Origin: Thiosulfativibrio zosterae
Lineage (GTDB): Bacteria; Pseudomonadota; Gammaproteobacteria; Thiomicrospirales; Thiomicrospiraceae
Direction: 5' to 3'
Assembly: GCF_011398155.1 (NCBI RefSeq)
Contig: NZ_AP021888.1
Location: forward strand, 851,501-915,500
Length of the DNA: 64,000 nt
Both the position numbers and the translations under genes were made by a program. Each line of letters starts with the position of its first letter. The first letter of the stretch is position 1. Below, piece after piece: positions 26,191-34,479 of the stretch. A model generated the notes under the pieces. It did no database searches. It was not told the DNA's origin and saw only the letters and a list, made by a program, of their open reading frames with translations.

Positions 26191-27081
26191 ATGGATATGA
26201 CAAAAGTCTCGTCATTGACTGATAATCAAGCTGCTGGTATTTTGCCAATGGCAGTCCAAAATTATCTGGGTGAGGTTAAGTCTATTGAAAAACTGCCCAA
26301 CCTGTTTGAAGACAGTACCCATGCAATCTGGCGTTTGCAAACTCAAGATCATTGTTATGCCTTAAAAAAATGTCCTGCCCATTTACATGAAATCAAAACC
26401 GCCGTATTTTGGCGAGGTGTTCGTCATCTATGGGGATTGGATTTACCAAACCAGTTGGGTGATTTTGCAGAGGTCTATGCTTTTTTATCAACATATTCAG
26501 GACTGCAAGTGCCGCCTTTAATCATGGCACAATCCAGTGATGGCATTCATGAGGGCTGGCTGTTGAATCGTTGGATGCCAGGCTTGGAGATAAAAGCCGC
26601 TTCTCCTAAGTTGATCGCACAACTGGCAAATCACTTGGCAAGTTTACACAGTCAAACACAACCCTATTTTGGAAGCCTAATGGGTGAGCAATTTCCCTTA
26701 TCAACATTTGGTAACAAGGTTTTGGAAACGCTAGAGTTAATTGCTTCAACTCAGTCGAGTTCATTAAAATTAACAAATGATGAAGTAAAAAGTTTACAAA
26801 ACTGGTGCCCACAAGTCAGCGTACCAGTGATGTTGGATTTGCGTTGGGATCAATTTTTACAGTCCCAACAAGGTGACCTAACCACTTTGGTGGATTGCGA
26901 TGCCTTTGTATGGGCGCCTAGAGAGTTGGTTTTAATCCAAGTTTATAAACTGATATTAGCTGAGGACATGAAATATTTTAATCCAGTATATTTTCAAGAG
27001 ACATTGGAAACCGATTTTATTGAGGCGCCACTAGGGACAGCACTCTTAAAGCTGTTTGAAAGCATGAATTGTTTTGGTTGA
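26191..27081 (+). CDS. Degenerate kinase-fold (aminoglycoside phosphotransferase-like) protein
   Basis: 296 aa. A kinase-like N-lobe is suggested by HAIWRLQTQDHCYALKKCP (~44-62). The C-lobe contains LDLRWDQFL where phosphotransferases have HGDxxxxN, so the histidine is replaced by Leu and the asparagine by Gln. It is followed by DCDAF, which could supply the metal-binding Asp. The catalytic loop is therefore atypical, and activity is uncertain. Promoter and SD (TAAGGAAAG) are good. It sits upstream of an exported protein and a fimbrial locus. No function is assigned. Confidence 0.55.
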   Translation: MDMTKVSSLTDNQAAGILPMAVQNYLGEVKSIEKLPNLFEDSTHAIWRLQTQDHCYALKKCPAHLHEIKTAVFWRGVRHLWGLDLPNQLGDFAEVYAFLSTYSGLQVPPLIMAQSSDGIHEGWLLNRWMPGLEIKAASPKLIAQLANHLASLHSQTQPYFGSLMGEQFPLSTFGNKVLETLELIASTQSSSLKLTNDEVKSLQNWCPQVSVPVMLDLRWDQFLQSQQGDLTTLVDCDAFVWAPRELVLIQVYKLILAEDMKYFNPVYFQETLETDFIEAPLGTALLKLFESMNCFG

Positions 27082-27162
27082 AACTTTTAATGAGCTATTT
27101 GGCTTAATAACTGCTTAACTCTTTTCATTAGCCTCTAGTCGTGATTTAAATTGGGACAGTAT

Positions 27163-27834
27163 ATGAACAATTTTTTTAAAGTAAAAAAGAGTGCTTTTTG
27201 GAAAAAAAATGGCTTGTTAATCACTCTATTAATAGGCTTGATGGGATTAATGGAGATGAGTGTTCAAACAGCTTATGCCGCAACGCTGAATGTGCAGAAC
27301 TTACCCCAAGCATCTACAATTCAAAATTTGCCAAGCACAGGCTTAAATCAAATTGCACGAAAAACAGTCAGTGATTTAGTCGTAGCTGAGCGGCAAATTC
27401 CAATCAAAAATATAGAGCGCTACAAGACCAAAGATATCAGCGGTATAGCGGATGTTGGCGATTTGAATAACTTAATCACAGTGAATAATTTTTTACCCAT
27501 CACAACGAAAGACTTGAATAGACTAAATATTCAAAATGAATTTCTAAAAACCTATCATCAAACAGAACTGTGGTTGCAGAATTGGCAAACTCAAACAGAA
27601 AGTGTTCAGGAAATGCAGCACGCTCAGATTGCGCTAGGTGAATGGCAAAAGTTAAGAGAAAAACTAATGCAATTGATTGCCAAGCAAGAGGAAGTAGACG
27701 AATTATTGGAATATTTAAAAAAGCTTAAAACAGTCAGTCGTTCTTCAGTTTTGCCACCAGTAGATATTCAAAATAATTTGTTGGTTGAACGCCAAGTTAA
27801 GGCTGCTTCTCCTCAGTATTTTTGGCCAAGGTAA
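27163..27834 (+). CDS. Exported protein of unknown function
   Basis: 223 aa from ATG 27163 (an in-frame TTG at 27151 has poorer support). The N-terminal signal is basic then hydrophobic, with cleavage near AYAA (residue ~40). The mature part is rich in Gln, Asn and Leu; a helical, likely coiled-coil region spans ~120-190 (TYHQTELWLQNWQTQTESVQ onward). No recognised domain. It lies between the kinase-fold gene and the fimbrial genes on the same strand and could be a fimbria-associated or cell-surface factor, which is a guess from position. Confidence 0.55.
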   Translation: MNNFFKVKKSAFWKKNGLLITLLIGLMGLMEMSVQTAYAATLNVQNLPQASTIQNLPSTGLNQIARKTVSDLVVAERQIPIKNIERYKTKDISGIADVGDLNNLITVNNFLPITTKDLNRLNIQNEFLKTYHQTELWLQNWQTQTESVQEMQHAQIALGEWQKLREKLMQLIAKQEEVDELLEYLKKLKTVSRSSVLPPVDIQNNLLVERQVKAASPQYFWPR

Positions 27835-28068
27835 TAGCGTGACATACAAAAATATTCTTGAGTAAATTGGTATAAATGCCTAAGATAACATCATGTTAAT
27901 GTTTGATTGATTTGATTAAGCATTTTTGATGTTTTTTGTTAAGAAACTCATGACCGAGCCGTTAATGCTAATAACCTGAAAATTATTTTTAGGAGTTAAG
28001 TTTGATTGAGATTCAGCAAAACTCATTTAAACTCAAGTATATAACTAATAAATGAAAGGATTTTTGAT

Positions 28069-28671
28069 ATGAAAATACAAAACACTTTTTTTAAAAAAAC
28101 GTTGGTGGTTTTAGCCATGTCCGCAGGGTTGTTTAACCTTCCTGCCCACGCAACCACTGTAAACATTGGCGCTTCAGTCACGGTAAATAACACGATTAAT
28201 GTGGCTTTTACGCCTATGAACTTAGGAACGATTTCAGCGACCAAGGATGATGCTGCGGGAGCAGAAATTGCCACTATGGTGCTTTCGCCTAACCCCGCAA
28301 CTGCTCCTGTCGCTACAAATGGTGCCACTTCAGATGCCACGATGGTCGTACTTTCAGCCGGTTCTCCGGCAACAGTTACTGTCAGTGGCGCAGCAAGCAA
28401 TTATGCGCTTGCGGTAACTCTTCCCACAGTTGCCGTTACACTGTCTGATCCCGCTGCTGCCTCTGCGGATACTTTTACTTTGGATACCTTTACCAAGTAT
28501 GCGACCACGGAAGGCAATAACCAAACCTTTGGTACAACCACTGATGCAACAGGGAACCTTGTTTTTAATGTGGGTGCGACTCTCAAAACGGTTGCGAACG
28601 GTGCTGCACCAAAAGATCTTTATGATGAAACAACCTATACAGGCACCTTTGCGGTAACGGTAAGTTATTAA
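28069..28671 (+). CDS. DUF4402-type fimbrial major subunit
   Basis: 200 aa with a signal peptide (cleavage after AHA, residue ~27). The mature protein is a beta-rich, Ala/Thr/Val-rich domain of the DUF4402 pilin class (NLGTIS early on and a final TYTGTFAVTVSY beta strand). It carries only small residues and almost no charged clusters, as in structural pilins. AAAGGA lies 12 bases upstream. It is followed by a terminator that separates it from the assembly genes, as expected for an abundant major subunit. Confidence 0.8.
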   Translation: MKIQNTFFKKTLVVLAMSAGLFNLPAHATTVNIGASVTVNNTINVAFTPMNLGTISATKDDAAGAEIATMVLSPNPATAPVATNGATSDATMVVLSAGSPATVTVSGAASNYALAVTLPTVAVTLSDPAAASADTFTLDTFTKYATTEGNNQTFGTTTDATGNLVFNVGATLKTVANGAAPKDLYDETTYTGTFAVTVSY

Positions 28672-28696
28672 TTTTATTAATAAAATTTCTTAATTC

Positions 28697-28724
28697 TAAA
28701 AACCTTCTTCTTGAAGGTTTTTTT
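28697..28724 (+). terminator. Terminator after the major pilin gene
   Basis: AAAAACCTTC (to 28707), loop TTCTT, GAAGG (28713-28717) and a seven-T run. Read-through would give lower expression of the downstream minor subunit, chaperone and usher. Confidence 0.85.
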
Positions 28725-28753
28725 ATTTAAAACCGCTTAGATGGCTTTAAAAG

Positions 28754-29224
28754 ATGCAAATTAGAATTCAAAAGGTTTTGACTAGTTGGTTGTTATCACT
28801 GAGTTTGGTCGTCCAGGCGGGTGAAGTCTCTCAACAACAAGCTTTAAGTTTTGGCAAAATTGCGCTCAAAAATAACAATACAGTTGCCATCATGCAAATC
28901 ACATCTACGGGTCAAATTTTAAAGGATGATGCGTTTGTGGTTTTAGAGGCTGGTCAACCTGGGCGTTTTTTATTGTATGACTTTCCGCCTTTCACGCAGT
29001 TATCGTTTTCGATAAGCCCGGGCTCTACTGCAAGCAGCTACTCAGGTGGAGTGACACCGACTCAATTTAGTATTGAACCCTATTTGGATTTTGCCACGCA
29101 AAATACCAATGCCCAGGGGGAATTAATTTTAAACTTACCCGCTCGGCTCGTCACTTCTGGTAATGGTAGTGTTTATCCAGACGGTGATTATTACCGCTTT
29201 TTTGAACTGAATATTGATTATTAA
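28754..29224 (+). CDS. DUF4402-like minor fimbrial subunit
   Basis: 156 aa with a short signal peptide (cleavage after VQA, residue ~22). The sequence is similar in layout to the major subunit: LSFGKIAL early, and a final strand motif YPDGDYYRFFELNIDY typical of the DUF4402 C-terminal donor strand region. It lies between the major pilin and the chaperone gene, 12 bases before it, and is probably a minor or tip subunit. Confidence 0.7.
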   Translation: MQIRIQKVLTSWLLSLSLVVQAGEVSQQQALSFGKIALKNNNTVAIMQITSTGQILKDDAFVVLEAGQPGRFLLYDFPPFTQLSFSISPGSTASSYSGGVTPTQFSIEPYLDFATQNTNAQGELILNLPARLVTSGNGSVYPDGDYYRFFELNIDY

Positions 29225-29236
29225 AAAGAAATTATT

Positions 29237-30052
29237 ATGAAAAATCTCATCTTTTTAGTGCTGATGATATGCTCTACCCTAGCGCATGCCAATTTGTTAA
29301 TCAGCCCGACCCGTATACTCTTTAGCGGCAATGAACGCGCTGAAAATGTTGTGATTATGAATCAAGGCAACACTACAGCAACTTATCGTATAGAGTTGGT
29401 TACTCAACGCCAAACAGCTGACGGTGGTTATTTGCGTCTAGACAACAAGAAAGACGATTTAACTGGAATGTTTGCAGCAGAGGATATGATTCGCTTTAGT
29501 CCGCGACAAGTCACTTTGGCACCGGGAGAAAAGCAAACCGTGCGTTTAAGTTTACGCCGACCAGAGCGCTTGCCAGAGGGAGAGTACAGAACACATTTGG
29601 GGTTTACGCAATTGCCCAATCCCGTTGCCATAGATTCTGCTCCTGGGGCTGCAAAGATGCAGGTTTTTATGTTGACTAGTTTTACTATTCCGGTACAAGT
29701 TTGGCAGGGCAAATTAAATTTACAGGCAAAAATTGCCAAAGCGCAAATCTTGGCAACCCCAGTTTCTGAAAATCCCAAACAAAAACAATGGGCAGTTGCG
29801 ATTGATTTAAACCGTTCTGGAAGTTTTAGTAGTGTAGGCAAGCTTAATGTCTATTGGAAACCAACCTTGCAAGAAGAGTATCAACGAGTGGCTTTTTTAG
29901 ACAATTCCACGCTCTATCGAGAGCTTTCTCACAGAACCATTTTAATTGGTTTGAAAGATCAGCCAGCCAAAAAAGGCTACTATAAGGTGGATTATGAAGC
30001 TGCGAAATTTTATCCGCAGCGTATTTTTGATGTTTTTGAATTTCAATATTAA
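29237..30052 (+). CDS. Periplasmic pilus assembly chaperone (PapD-like)
   Basis: 271 aa with a signal peptide ending AHA (residue ~18). The immunoglobulin-like N-terminal domain (~20-150) contains SPTRILFSGNERAENVVIMNQG and the FSPRQVTLAPGEKQTVRLSLRR edge-strand region typical of fimbrial chaperones. A second domain follows (~155-270). Such chaperones fold pilin subunits by donor-strand complementation and deliver them to the usher. It is next to the usher gene (11 bases). Confidence 0.85.
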   Translation: MKNLIFLVLMICSTLAHANLLISPTRILFSGNERAENVVIMNQGNTTATYRIELVTQRQTADGGYLRLDNKKDDLTGMFAAEDMIRFSPRQVTLAPGEKQTVRLSLRRPERLPEGEYRTHLGFTQLPNPVAIDSAPGAAKMQVFMLTSFTIPVQVWQGKLNLQAKIAKAQILATPVSENPKQKQWAVAIDLNRSGSFSSVGKLNVYWKPTLQEEYQRVAFLDNSTLYRELSHRTILIGLKDQPAKKGYYKVDYEAAKFYPQRIFDVFEFQY

Positions 30053-30063
30053 AACTTAAGGCT

Positions 30064-33000
30064 TTGTATAAACTGATGCAGCTTTTTGATGCGCGCCCCC
30101 TAGTGATATGTTTTGGCATAATACTTAGCTATTTTCTATGGCCCATTACAACTTGGGCAGACAATCAAAGTGCGACAAAAGGGTTACTGTTTGATCCAAT
30201 CTCTGGCAAGATGATTTCCCAAGAAGACTTGGCTCGAACTCAAATTCAAACCCTAATTTTAGATACCTATGCCGACAACATTTTGCTGGGCGAACTCAGT
30301 GTGGAAGAGCGCGGCGAAGATTTGTGGGTTGATTTTGAGGAATTGTTGCGTTTATTAGATTTTCCAATTCCAATTCAAAAGAAAAATGGCATTTTGGGTG
30401 CGGAAGGTTGGTTTATTCGTCCTGAAAATCGATTTAAGTTATCTCCCACACCCAATGTGCCAGAGCAATATGATTTGGATTCCGCCTTTATCAAAGATAA
30501 GCCTCATCGTTTGGATGCTAAAGAAATTGAGGTTAATGCCACCCGTATTAAAGTTAAGCTTGTTGAAGCGCTCAGTTGGTTTGGAATACGCCAAACCGTC
30601 AATGCTACGGAATTAATCTTAAAACTTATCCCACAACAAAAATTGCCTATACAAGAGCGTCTCATGCGTGAATTGCGCCAGAAACAATCCATCATGAGTG
30701 ATTTTGAGGTGCGCTTACCCCGCCAAGATGTACCTTATCAAGCATTTTCACCAGTCTTTAGTGATGTACAGTTTTCACTTAATCGTGATTATCAAGCAAA
30801 ACATCGCTTAAATTTATCTTTGTTGGGCTCGGGCGACCTTGCCTATATGACAGCAAGGTATTTTGGCAATTTAAATTACGATGAGGTCGCGCAGCGTACT
30901 CAGCCAAATTTTAGGCTTGCTCTTGAGCGAAGCAGTTTAGATTCCGAGATGTTGGGTCCGCTGAATGCCTCTTATGTTTCGTTGTTGGATATCTCAACGG
31001 CAAGTATTGCGCATTTGCCCACGGGTGGGAACGATTTCGGGGTAAGAGCCAGCAATCGCCCTCTTGGGCGCGTGACCAATGCGAGTAGTACGACCTTATC
31101 AGGGTTTCAACAACCAGGTTGGGAAGTTGAGCTTTATTTAAATGGTATTTTTTTAGAGCGACTCGTGGTCGGTGAGGATGGACGATATCAATTTGTAGAT
31201 CAACCCTTATCCATTGGTGAAAACCGCTTCATCTTAAAATTTTATGGCCCGCAAGGTCAAAGAGATGAAAAGGTAGAAACCTATGTATTAGATCAAGCTA
31301 GTTTAGTTGGCGGAGGGTTGATTTATGATGTTTCTCTAACTCGACAAGACTGGCAACTCTCTGACTTTATTGAGAAAGAGCGCCAAAATGATCCTTACAA
31401 TTGGCGATTCAATACACATTTAGAAGCGGGGTTAACCCAAAATATATCGATTACAGGAGATCTGAGTCAATATTACTTTACCGACCAAACATTACACCAG
31501 TTTATTCAACCAGGGATTAGAGTTTTTTGGAACAATTTTTTAGTGAATGCGAGTTGGTTACAGGATTTGGCTGCCGGTAGTCAAACGAACTTTAGTCTTT
31601 CACGGGGATTGGGACAGACAAGGTTGCATAAGTTTAGCTATTCACTTGAACAAAATTCCGCAGATTTTGCAATCAATGCCGATGCATTGGCCAGAATAAA
31701 AAACGCCCAAAGATTTGATTTGCAAGGGCCTTTGAATTTAGGACTGTCTAATCCTCTCAGTTATCAGTTGACAACGGATTTCACCGAAACCTATGAAGCA
31801 ACTAAAAGTGAAAGTTATGGTTTGAACCTTGGCACCCAGATAGGTACCATCAATTTGGCAAACAACCTTATCCATAATCAATCTCACACAGCATCAGGTG
31901 ATAACAAATCTACCAGTGGAAATTTTCAAGTATCTGGGCGTTTTGGGTCGGTGTTTGTTCGTAATAGTTTGCAGTATAACCTTGAGCCGACGCTTGAGTT
32001 TAATTCAGGTAGTTTGGATTTTTTAACAAGCTTAGGAGGAGGATGGAGCACCGAAATTAATTATACTTATGATTTTGTCAATCAATCCTTAGGGGAAGGT
32101 TATGCTTTGGATTGGCAAAATAAAGACTTTATCGCACGATTTAAATTAGGAAAAAATAATCAAGATTACAACGCTAATCTCATTGTGCGCTTTGCATTTG
32201 GACAAGATCCACTGACCCATCGATATTTACTGTCATCAAGCAGTCTTGCCAACACGGGAGGGGTGTCGGCCCTTGTATTTGAAGATTTGAATAATAATCA
32301 ACGCTTCGACCTAGATGAACCTGTGATTGAAAACGCTGAACTTATTGCCGTGCAACAGCATCGTCGTGCAAAAACAGATCAGTTGGGTGTCGCAACGCTG
32401 AAAGGACTTTATGACAACCAACCGACCGATTTAGAAGTAGACCAGCAAACATTGGCCGATCCCTTCTGGATGCCATCTCAGCCTGGGGTTTCTTTTTTAC
32501 CAAGACCTGGCGTTATCAAGACTTTGTTTATTCCTATTGTATTAGCTGGTGAAGTTGAAGGTACCGTGCGATATGCGGAAAGCTTGTTTGCAAAGCCTCA
32601 AGACCAAGGGCGAGTACCCATGGTGCTCTCGCATAAAACAAATCCACAAATAAAATATCAGACGGATACAGCGTATGATGGCTATTATTTATTTGAAAAA
32701 GTAGCGCCAGGCAATTACTGGCTGCTAGTGGATCCTAAGTTTTTGCAGGAAAAAGGTCTAAGGTCGCGAAACCCTTTGTCGATTGAGGTAAATCACCGAG
32801 GTGCCCTTGTTATGGGGGCTAATTTCGAACTATTTCCCGTTGAAAAGTATAATTTTGCCCAAACCTCAGAAAAGGAAGAACCATTTCAAGATCGTGTCAG
32901 CGGCAAGTTTTTAGTCAATTTAGGCACTTTTATTTCTGAAAAGAACGCCCAAACTGTTTTGCAAGCGTTGAGAAGTGTTTTTCCTGGTTTATGGGCACAA

Positions 33001-33504
33001 GTTAATCATGCTGAGCCGTTAGAAATGTCTTTAGAAAAAACAACCCAAAATCAATTTGTTTTTTGGTTGGGCGTTTTTAGAGATTTAAATCATGTCAAAT
33101 ACTTGTGTGGTGCGTTGGTTAAAGAAGGTTTAACTTGCCAGGTCAAAAAAATAACTTCTGAACCAGTAAGTCCGCAAATTCTCCAACTAACAGACTCAAT
33201 AGAGGTAGCTCCCTATGAGGCATTTAATGCGCCTTCAAGCGCGCTTACCAATAAGGTTATTTTGCAAAATAACCCAGCAAAAAGTTTTACCTTGCAGTTG
33301 ATGAGCGTTAAGGCAAAAGCCTCATTGGAGGCGTTTGTTCAAAGCCATCATCTGCAAGATACCTGGATAGAAACGGTGAATATAGAAGGAGACAAGCGCT
33401 ATCGATTGAATATGGGACATTTTGCAAACAAAGCTTCTGCCAACAAGGTTGCTCAGAAGCTACAAAAAACTAAAGGTCTTAAAGCTTGGATAAAGCCAAT
33501 TTAA
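30064..33504 (+). CDS. Fimbrial outer membrane usher with C-terminal SPOR region
   Basis: Up to 1146 aa from TTG 30064; ATG 30076 also gives a good signal peptide and the start is unresolved. The order is: signal (~5-32); N-terminal usher-like domain (~60-220); large beta barrel rich in alternating aromatic/polar strands (~225-720); a LVFEDLNNNQRFDLDEP segment (~735), as in SdrD/Cna-B-like domains; and a carboxypeptidase-regulatory-like domain (~830-900). Two SPOR-like segments close the protein, near 946-1030 (FLVNLGTFISEKNA) and 1073-1146 (FTLQLMSVKAK...LNMGHFANKASA). SPOR domains bind denuded peptidoglycan and are not standard in ushers. The 3' end overlaps the convergent pnuT by 4 bases. 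Confidence 0.82.
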   Translation: MYKLMQLFDARPLVICFGIILSYFLWPITTWADNQSATKGLLFDPISGKMISQEDLARTQIQTLILDTYADNILLGELSVEERGEDLWVDFEELLRLLDFPIPIQKKNGILGAEGWFIRPENRFKLSPTPNVPEQYDLDSAFIKDKPHRLDAKEIEVNATRIKVKLVEALSWFGIRQTVNATELILKLIPQQKLPIQERLMRELRQKQSIMSDFEVRLPRQDVPYQAFSPVFSDVQFSLNRDYQAKHRLNLSLLGSGDLAYMTARYFGNLNYDEVAQRTQPNFRLALERSSLDSEMLGPLNASYVSLLDISTASIAHLPTGGNDFGVRASNRPLGRVTNASSTTLSGFQQPGWEVELYLNGIFLERLVVGEDGRYQFVDQPLSIGENRFILKFYGPQGQRDEKVETYVLDQASLVGGGLIYDVSLTRQDWQLSDFIEKERQNDPYNWRFNTHLEAGLTQNISITGDLSQYYFTDQTLHQFIQPGIRVFWNNFLVNASWLQDLAAGSQTNFSLSRGLGQTRLHKFSYSLEQNSADFAINADALARIKNAQRFDLQGPLNLGLSNPLSYQLTTDFTETYEATKSESYGLNLGTQIGTINLANNLIHNQSHTASGDNKSTSGNFQVSGRFGSVFVRNSLQYNLEPTLEFNSGSLDFLTSLGGGWSTEINYTYDFVNQSLGEGYALDWQNKDFIARFKLGKNNQDYNANLIVRFAFGQDPLTHRYLLSSSSLANTGGVSALVFEDLNNNQRFDLDEPVIENAELIAVQQHRRAKTDQLGVATLKGLYDNQPTDLEVDQQTLADPFWMPSQPGVSFLPRPGVIKTLFIPIVLAGEVEGTVRYAESLFAKPQDQGRVPMVLSHKTNPQIKYQTDTAYDGYYLFEKVAPGNYWLLVDPKFLQEKGLRSRNPLSIEVNHRGALVMGANFELFPVEKYNFAQTSEKEEPFQDRVSGKFLVNLGTFISEKNAQTVLQALRSVFPGLWAQVNHAEPLEMSLEKTTQNQFVFWLGVFRDLNHVKYLCGALVKEGLTCQVKKITSEPVSPQILQLTDSIEVAPYEAFNAPSSALTNKVILQNNPAKSFTLQLMSVKAKASLEAFVQSHHLQDTWIETVNIEGDKRYRLNMGHFANKASANKVAQKLQKTKGLKAWIKPI

Positions 33505-34130
33505 GAAGCCTTAGGTAATAGATATGTTTGGCGCCACTGCCAATACCCATAAACCGCCAGTACCCAATAAACCACGAACATTGCAATCGTGACAAAAAAC
33601 CCAGTTTGCCAATAGAGTGCTATGGCTGCTGTGTTAATCACTAACCAATAAAGCCAGTTTTCTAAGACTTTATGTGCCATTAGGAGGGTGTTCATCACAG
33701 CAAAGACCGTGACGCTTGCATCTAAATAGGGTAAGCGATTATCGGGGCTAAGTGATAACGCATAGCCCAAAGCCAAACTGATACTTATACCAGCACTGAT
33801 AAAAATTAAGTGAAAGTTTAGTGGACGCCGGCTGACGGTTAGGCTTTTTTCTTGGTTTTGTATTGCGTGTGTTTTTGTCCACACCCAATAACCATAAACG
33901 GCTACGCCAATATAATAGGCATTGAGTAATGCCTGCATGGGAAGTTGACCTTCCCAAAATAGCACAGTGTATATCAGCGTGCTGATAAACGCGGCCGGCC
34001 AACACCAAACAGATTCTTTAGCTGCCAAAATGACATAAGCTATCCCTAAACTGGCTGCCAACCATTCCCAACCCGATTGTGCTAACAGCGCGTTGAATAG
34101 CTGTTCAGTCCAAGACTCATTCGCAAGCAC
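33501..34130 (-). CDS. pnuT: PnuC-family thiamine transporter (PnuT)
   Basis: 209 aa with 6-7 membrane helices and the family's WEWLAASLGIAYVILAAKES opening and CWPAAFISTLIY segment, plus the Trp/Tyr-rich NAYYIGVAVYGYWVW. PnuC-type carriers mediate facilitated uptake of vitamin precursors. Placement behind a TPP riboswitch with a TonB receptor and a thiamine-binding-like protein makes thiamine (PnuT) the likely substrate rather than nicotinamide riboside. It overlaps the upstream DUF77 gene by 14 bases. Confidence 0.88.
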   Translation of the reverse strand: MLANESWTEQLFNALLAQSGWEWLAASLGIAYVILAAKESVWCWPAAFISTLIYTVLFWEGQLPMQALLNAYYIGVAVYGYWVWTKTHAIQNQEKSLTVSRRPLNFHLIFISAGISISLALGYALSLSPDNRLPYLDASVTVFAVMNTLLMAHKVLENWLYWLVINTAAIALYWQTGFFVTIAMFVVYWVLAVYGYWQWRQTYLLPKAS

Positions 34131-34386
34131 GAATGTTTGCCTTTTCGCGATTGGTACCTATCAACTTAATGACAAACACGGTTTCAGGAATGCTTTCTAA
34201 TACCTTCAGAATTTCTTGATTTAAACACGCCATCACCACGGCATAATCACCATAAATATGTGTGCTCATGCTATTGCGCTGAATTGAAACCTCCGGAAAA
34301 GTTTCAAGCTGGTTAATAAAATTTACAATGGGTTGGCAATATTGGTCCTGTAACGGATACATACTGATGTCGACAGAAATTTTCAT
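34117..34386 (-). CDS. Thiamine-binding-like protein (YkoF/MTH1187, DUF77 family)
   Basis: 89 aa of one ferredoxin-like alpha-beta domain, beginning MKISVDISMYPLQ and containing RNSMSTHIYGDYAVVM, characteristic of the MTH1187/YkoF thiamine-binding family. Some members bind thiamine or its hydroxymethylpyrimidine part. It sits between the TonB receptor and pnuT in a TPP-regulated operon and is probably a cytoplasmic or periplasmic-side thiamine-binding factor; no signal peptide is seen. Confidence 0.82.
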   Translation of the reverse strand: MKISVDISMYPLQDQYCQPIVNFINQLETFPEVSIQRNSMSTHIYGDYAVVMACLNQEILKVLESIPETVFVIKLIGTNREKANIRACE

Positions 34387-34443
34387 AAGTTTCCTTTTGA
34401 GTCATTAAAACGGTTAAAAAACCAAAAAAAGGCCCGAAATTTA

Positions 34444-34455
34444 ACCAGGCCTGGT
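34444..34455. repeat. Dispersed 12-bp palindrome, copy 5
   Basis: Exact ACCAGGCCTGGT, flanked by AATTTA and TGTTTTT, in the spacer between the TonB receptor and the DUF77 gene of the thiamine operon. CCC/GGG arms at ~34434 and ~34461 extend imperfect symmetry. Confidence 0.9.
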
Positions 34456-34479
34456 TGTTTTTGGGTGGGTTTTAAAGAT

